Origin: Natronococcus sp. CG52
GTDB lineage: Archaea; Halobacteriota; Halobacteria; Halobacteriales; Natrialbaceae
Assembly (NCBI RefSeq): GCF_023913515.1
Contig: NZ_CP099391.1
Location: 2,790,001-2,854,000, forward strand
DNA length: 64,000 bases
Direction: 5' to 3'
Below, piece by piece: positions 60,207 through 64,000 of the stretch. A program made the position numbers and the translations under genes. Under the pieces are notes generated by a model. That model did no database searches and was not told the DNA's origin. It was given only the letters and a program-made list of their open reading frames with translations. The first letter of the stretch is position 1. Each line of letters starts with the position of its first letter.

Positions 60207-60662
60207 ATGAGTGACAACTCGTGGACGGACCGGATCGTCGGGGAGCGGATGACCGTCGATCAGGAGTTCTCCTCGCGCATCGCAGAGTCGCAGTTCTCGA
60301 GCCAGCAGTGGAGCCTGGTCATGACCGCGACCGAGTTCGAGATCGAACACCCCGACGACCCCGACCGGGCGCGGATCGTCGCCAACACGGAGAAGGTCGA
60401 CCAGATCCTTCCCGAACTCGACAACCTCGACGCCCAGATGGGCGCGATGGGCGGCCGGGGCGGCGGTGGCGGCTCGAGTTCCTCCGGCGGCGTCGTGAGC
60501 AGCATCCTCGATGCGCTCGGCCTCGGTGGTGACGGGGACTCACACGAAGAGCAGCGGCGGGCGGCCGAACGGCTTACCCAGGAGTACGCGGACGAACTTC
60601 AGTCGAAACTCGAGTCGAACGGCCGGTGGAACGCCGTTCGAGAGGACGTCGCCGACGGCTGA
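60207..60662 (+). CDS. Conserved haloarchaeal protein (DUF5799-like)
   Basis: The 151-residue protein starts MSDNSWTDRIVGERMTVDQE. It has a helical N-terminal half (ESQFSSQQWSLVMTATEFEI), then a glycine/serine-rich linker (GGRGGGGGSSSSGGVV) and a C-terminal helix (EYADELQSKLESNGRWN). I recall this as DUF5799, a haloarchaeal family with no known role. No motif allows more. Confidence 0.72.
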   Translation: MSDNSWTDRIVGERMTVDQEFSSRIAESQFSSQQWSLVMTATEFEIEHPDDPDRARIVANTEKVDQILPELDNLDAQMGAMGGRGGGGGSSSSGGVVSSILDALGLGGDGDSHEEQRRAAERLTQEYADELQSKLESNGRWNAVREDVADG

Positions 60663-60678
60663 ATCGTCCCGGTAGGAC

Positions 60679-60822
60679 TCAATCGCCGGCGTGAAAGAGC
60701 GTGTACTCGCTGGCTTCGTAGATGCTGATCAGCTCCATGACGAGCTCGTCGTAGGACTCGTCCTCGATGCGGAGTCCGTCCAGGCGTTCGATGGTTTCCT
60801 CCTCGAGTTCGATGCTAGGCAT
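60679..60822 (-). CDS. 47-residue antitoxin-like protein (DUF7557/RHH type)
   Basis: The protein starts MPSIELEEETIERLDGLRIE and continues DESYDELVMELISIYEAS, the strand-helix-helix pattern of a short ribbon-helix-helix antitoxin (DUF7557-like in haloarchaea). No toxin partner lies beside it. A palindrome that covers the start region (60824-60840) and GCAAAAGTG read as CACTTTTGC at 60846-60854 form a promoter-operator. Confidence 0.7.
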   Translation of the reverse strand: MPSIELEEETIERLDGLRIEDESYDELVMELISIYEASEYTLFHAGD

Positions 60823-60823
60823 A

Positions 60824-60840
60824 CGTGACCAGTGGTCACG
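60824..60840 (-). promoter_or_regulatory. Palindromic operator before the antitoxin-like gene
   Basis: CGTGACC/GGTCACG with a 3-nt spacer lies between the TATA-like element (60846-60854) and the ATG at 60822, covering the likely transcription start. This is the expected place for autorepression by a ribbon-helix-helix dimer. Confidence 0.5.
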
Positions 60841-60933
60841 GAGTGGCAAAAGTGTCGTGGCGCTCTCGTGCCGGCCACGCGACGACGCGCCCGAGCCACA
60901 GCATCTTTACGCGTACCACCCGATCGTACGGGT

Positions 60934-61224
60934 ATGACAGACGAAGTCGAAACGATCTCGATCTCGATCTCGACCGACGACGGCGCGACTGACGACGTTA
61001 CACTCCCCGCGGAACTCGTCGACCTTCTCGCCGAGGGCGACCAGGACGCCGCCGAGACGATCGGCGACATCACCCTCCTCTCGTTCGCCAGTCGCGCTCA
61101 CCACTTCGTCCACCACGGCGACGAGACGGACGAGAACCTCGAGGCCCAGGAGGAACGCGTGATGGAGCTGTTCGAGGAGCGCTTCGGCGTGACGTTCGGC
61201 GAGGCGACCGGCCACCAGCACTGA
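60934..61224 (+). CDS. Small acidic haloarchaeal protein, unknown
   Basis: The 96-residue protein starts MTDEVETISISISTDDGATD. After a short strand it is mostly helical, with SFASRAHHFVHHGDETDENL near 50-69 (four His) and VMELFEERFGVTFGEATGHQ at the end. The His cluster may bind metal. TCTTTAC at 60904-60910 lies 26 bp before the ATG, indicating a leaderless mRNA and supporting this start. No family assignment is certain. Confidence 0.7.
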   Translation: MTDEVETISISISTDDGATDDVTLPAELVDLLAEGDQDAAETIGDITLLSFASRAHHFVHHGDETDENLEAQEERVMELFEERFGVTFGEATGHQH

Positions 61225-61309
61225 CGATACCGACTCGGGAACGGTACTCGAGAGGTGCCAGTATCGCGACGATCGAATTCTCAGGTTCCTGCAGAGAACA
61301 GCGCTCTCG

Positions 61310-64000
61310 CTACGAAGCGACTGCTCGGTTGCTGGCAGCCGGATCGTTCGCCGATTCGTTGTCGGGGTCATCAGCGGGATCAGCTGCCGGATCCTCGGTC
61401 GACTCGTCCGCTGGGTCGTCCGTCGGCTCGTCCGCAGGATCCTCAGCCGGGTCACCCGCGGGCTCCTCGGCGGGATCGCCTCCTGATTCGTCGGTCGGAT
61501 CCTCGGCCGACTCGTCCGCTTCGACGGGTTCCTCTTCCTCCTCGACAGGGTCCTCGGCGGGCTCGTCCGGGGCTGCCTCGATCACTATCGGCGTCTCCGC
61601 GGCGTCGTCTTCGCTCGAGACGGTCGCCGTGTACTCGCCCGGCTCGAGATCCGCGGTGTCGGCTACCAGCGTCGCGGACGCTGATGCGTCGGGCTCGAGG
61701 CTGAGCGTCGTGGAGTCGACCTCGGTACCGCCGACCGCGAGCGCGATCTCCTGCGTTCCGTCCTCGTCGCCGACGTTCGCGAGGTCGGCGGCGACCTCGA
61801 GCGGCTCGCCCCGTTCGACGGGCGAATTCGTCTCCGTGATCGAGACGGCGAACGTCGCGGGCTCGGACGGATCGAGCTCGCCCGCGGACGGCGTCTCGGC
61901 GGTCAGCGCCTCGTCGTAGTCGTACTGCGAGAGGTCCACCTCCCAGACGAGTCGTTCCTCGTCCTCCTGAGGCGTCCACTCGACGGTGAACTCGCCCTCG
62001 CCGGAGTCGAGTTCGGCCGGCGGCTCGTCCGCGGTCGTTCCCTCGACGAACTCGCTCCCGACGACGAGGGGGGCGTCGTTGGGGTTCTCGTAGCCGAAAG
62101 TTACGTCGATCGCGTCCTCACCGACCGCCGTATCGGCGACGAATATCGACGGTTCTGCCGGCCGAACGGCCTCCAGACACGCCTCTCCCTCCGGGTTCGG
62201 ATGGTCGATAGTGGCCGTCGGGATCGCCGTCGGTGAGCTAATTCCGGAGACGTAGGTTCCGTAGGGTCCGTACTCCGAGACGCCGACGGTTATCTCGTCG
62301 CCCGTGAACTCGTCTTCCGCCCCGACCTCGAAGACGATCGTCCCGGTAAACGGCGCTTCGACGTCTTCGCCGACGGTGATCCAGTCCTCGATGATCGTGT
62401 TTCCGAACCCGCCGGCGTCGTAGAAGCCGGTGCTCGCTGCGACCTGATCGCCGTCCTCGAGCGAGGCCGTAACTTCGGCCCTGGTGCAGTCCACGAACTC
62501 GACGTCGAAGGCGACGTCGAACGCGTACTCGATCGTCTCGCTCGCCAGCACCTCGCCGTCGGCGTCGACGACGGCGACCTCGAGCGTCGCGTCTTCCTCG
62601 AGCGGCGGGTCGAGCGGGATCGACTCGTTCTCGATCGTTTCGTTCGCGTCGAACGGGTCGGTTTCGGCGAGCTGTTGGCCGTCCTCGTCGGTAACACTGA
62701 GTGCGTACTCGACGGCTGCGCTGGCCTCCTCGACGGCCAGCGATTCGCCGTCACCCTGTTGATCCTCGACCGAGAGCTCCGCAGTGGGATCCGGATCGGG
62801 CTCCTCGATCGCGTACTCGACCGTCTCGCTCGCCAGCACCTCGCCGTCGGCGTCGACGACGGCGACCTCGACGGTCGTGTTCTCTTCGATCGGCGGCTCG
62901 AGATCGAGTTCCAGTCCCGTGACCGTCTCTTCGGCCTCGAACGCTTCGCTCTCGACCGTTTCGCCGTCGTACGACGCAGTGACGGTGTACTCGACGGGTG
63001 CCGACGCCGCGCCGACGAGCAGACGCTCACCGCCGGCCTCCTGATCCTCGACCTCGAGGATCGTCTCGGGCTCCTCCTCGAGCGTCACGAGCGTCTGGTC
63101 CATCACGGGAACGCCGCCCGCACCGACGTACGGAACGTCCTCCTCGCCGTCGGTGTCGACGTAGTCGAACGCCTCGTTCTCGTTCGTATCCAGGTGCGCG
63201 ACCGCGATCAGCTGGCGCTCCTCCTCGAGCGGCTCCTCGAGGTCGATCTCGACGCTCTCGTGCTCGCCGGACTCGAGGGAGTCGGAGACGCCGCGGACGC
63301 TCTCCGCCGCCTCGCCCTCGAGGAACCGCTCGTCGTGGATCGCGACGAACCCGCCCTCGGAGAGCTCGATCGAATCGACGACGACCGTCTCGCCGTCGGT
63401 TTCCTGCTCGGGGAACGAGAGTCGCGCCTCGCCCTCGACTTCGTCGATCTCCTCGAGTCGCTGTTCGATCTCGATCCCGAGGTACTGGACGATCTCGGTC
63501 TCGCCCTCGATTCCCTCTTCAGCCGCGTAGGCGGCCGCGCCGGCCGCGCTCTCCTGGGTGAGCACCTGCAGCTGCGTGACGCTGATGCGCTGGTACTGGA
63601 CGAGTCGCGCCGTCTCCTCGCAGGCACCCCTTGCCGCCGTCTGGATCTGTTCGACCGACGCCGTCTGGTGCTGCGAGAGCGAGCCGCTCGAGGCCCCCGC
63701 GGCGAGTCGCTGGACCTGCACGACATCGACGACCTGTTTCTGGACGACCGCACCCTCGCCCGCGCCGAAGGCGGCGGCCTGGATCTGTTCGACCTCCACG
63801 ACCTGGTACTGGATCGCCGACTCGACCGCACCCTCCGCGGCGCCGACCGCGGCGTGCTGGATCTGGGTGATCGACACCTCCTGTTGCTGGGCGAGCGCGC
63901 CTCCGGAACTGCCGACGGCGGCCGACTGGATCTGCTCGACCGTCGCCTCCTGGCTCTGGACGATCGCACCCTTGGCCGCGCCGAACGAGGCCTCCTGTAT
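61310..64000 (-). CDS. Large repeat-rich surface protein, N-terminus beyond window edge
   Basis: At least 896 residues are visible and the frame stays open past 64000. The N-terminal part shows six to seven repeats of 23 residues (some 25-26) on the pattern IQxAAxGAxxGA, then QxQ, then VxQ. A DUF7282-like domain follows (VVDSIELSEGGFVAIHDERF, VAHLDTNENEAFDYVDTDG). Next is a beta-sandwich pair duplicated at a 288-bp offset (62523 and 62811; shared VVDADGEVLASET), then CARDB-like modules. It ends in an acidic Asp/Pro/Ala-rich stalk of about 60 residues (DPADEPTDDPADESTEDP). No PGF-CTERM or TM anchor is seen at the C-terminus. Probably secreted or surface-layer associated. Confidence 0.8.
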   Translation of the reverse strand: MQEASFGAAKGAIVQSQEATVEQIQSAAVGSSGGALAQQQEVSITQIQHAAVGAAEGAVESAIQYQVVEVEQIQAAAFGAGEGAVVQKQVVDVVQVQRLAAGASSGSLSQHQTASVEQIQTAARGACEETARLVQYQRISVTQLQVLTQESAAGAAAYAAEEGIEGETEIVQYLGIEIEQRLEEIDEVEGEARLSFPEQETDGETVVVDSIELSEGGFVAIHDERFLEGEAAESVRGVSDSLESGEHESVEIDLEEPLEEERQLIAVAHLDTNENEAFDYVDTDGEEDVPYVGAGGVPVMDQTLVTLEEEPETILEVEDQEAGGERLLVGAASAPVEYTVTASYDGETVESEAFEAEETVTGLELDLEPPIEENTTVEVAVVDADGEVLASETVEYAIEEPDPDPTAELSVEDQQGDGESLAVEEASAAVEYALSVTDEDGQQLAETDPFDANETIENESIPLDPPLEEDATLEVAVVDADGEVLASETIEYAFDVAFDVEFVDCTRAEVTASLEDGDQVAASTGFYDAGGFGNTIIEDWITVGEDVEAPFTGTIVFEVGAEDEFTGDEITVGVSEYGPYGTYVSGISSPTAIPTATIDHPNPEGEACLEAVRPAEPSIFVADTAVGEDAIDVTFGYENPNDAPLVVGSEFVEGTTADEPPAELDSGEGEFTVEWTPQEDEERLVWEVDLSQYDYDEALTAETPSAGELDPSEPATFAVSITETNSPVERGEPLEVAADLANVGDEDGTQEIALAVGGTEVDSTTLSLEPDASASATLVADTADLEPGEYTATVSSEDDAAETPIVIEAAPDEPAEDPVEEEEEPVEADESAEDPTDESGGDPAEEPAGDPAEDPADEPTDDPADESTEDPAADPADDPDNESANDPAASNRAVAS

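Noticed and set aside
1-64000. CRISPR arrays, rRNA or complete tRNA genes, intact insertion sequences
   Set aside because: No regularly spaced repeats with unique spacers, no rRNA sequence, no full cloverleaf and no intact transposase was found by reading.

Overview
The window comes from a haloarchaeon (class Halobacteria). The DNA is GC-rich, the predicted proteins are strongly acidic, and exported proteins carry twin-arginine/lipobox signals. Many genes have a TATA box about 25-30 bp before the start codon, as expected for leaderless transcripts. Gene families typical of haloarchaea recur: BAT/HTH-10 regulator, haloarchaeal DUFs, Mrp antiporter, pelota, archaeal Elp3 and RqcH. Genus cannot be assigned from the sequence alone.

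Layout. 1-6.7 kb: an acyl-CoA/beta-oxidation-like cluster. It holds an acyl-CoA dehydrogenase (cut by the left edge), a divergent APH-like kinase, two MaoC dehydratases flanking a 3-hydroxyacyl-CoA dehydrogenase/enoyl-CoA hydratase fusion, a winged-helix regulator, and a haloalkane-dehalogenase-type hydrolase preceded by a 48-residue ORF. 6.8-13.9 kb: Lhr-type helicase, a Tat-exported possible cysteine-peptidase fold, zinc alcohol dehydrogenase, an MBL hydrolase and small proteins. 14.1-18.3 kb: an RND/MMPL exporter with long coiled coils, co-transcribed with a TrmB-type regulator behind a palindromic operator. 18.4-25.3 kb: small membrane protein, pelota, siroheme nitrite/sulfite reductase followed by a thioredoxin-fold lipoprotein and CcdA, and small haloarchaeal proteins. 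25.5-32 kb: asparagine-synthetase-like protein and a thiamine ABC transporter (binding protein, permease, ATPase) with a divergent MTH1187-type thiamine-binding protein.

32-37.6 kb is visibly less GC-rich and looks acquired or decaying. It has two small HTH proteins, a large PAS/GAF/BAT regulator, a Tat lipoprotein and a toxin-antitoxin pair collapsed by an internal deletion. 37.6-44.7 kb: RqcH, ZIP transporter, Elp3, a DUF411 lipoprotein and a candidate ncRNA between convergent genes. 44.9-51 kb: a complete seven-gene Mrp (mnhABCDEFG) Na+/H+ antiporter operon joined by ATGA/GTGA overlaps. 51-53.6 kb: a methyltransferase with a decayed MFS gene behind it, plus a divergent HTH regulator. 53.7-61.2 kb: a DHH/RecJ-like protein with degenerate catalytic motifs, MBL hydrolases, OsmC, a ComEC-like MBL lipoprotein with DUF3006, 50-bp tandem repeats, a gamma carbonic anhydrase-like protein and small proteins. 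61.3-64 kb: the C-terminal part of a very large repeat-rich surface protein that runs off the right edge.

The most unusual signals are clusters of perfect DNA palindromes sitting in frame inside two unrelated genes (the APH-like kinase and Lhr), where they encode low-complexity insertions. Next are mini-ORFs that overlap downstream starts by ATGA or GTGA, the deletion-fused toxin-antitoxin pair, and the promoter-equipped structured element at about 41.75-41.92 kb.
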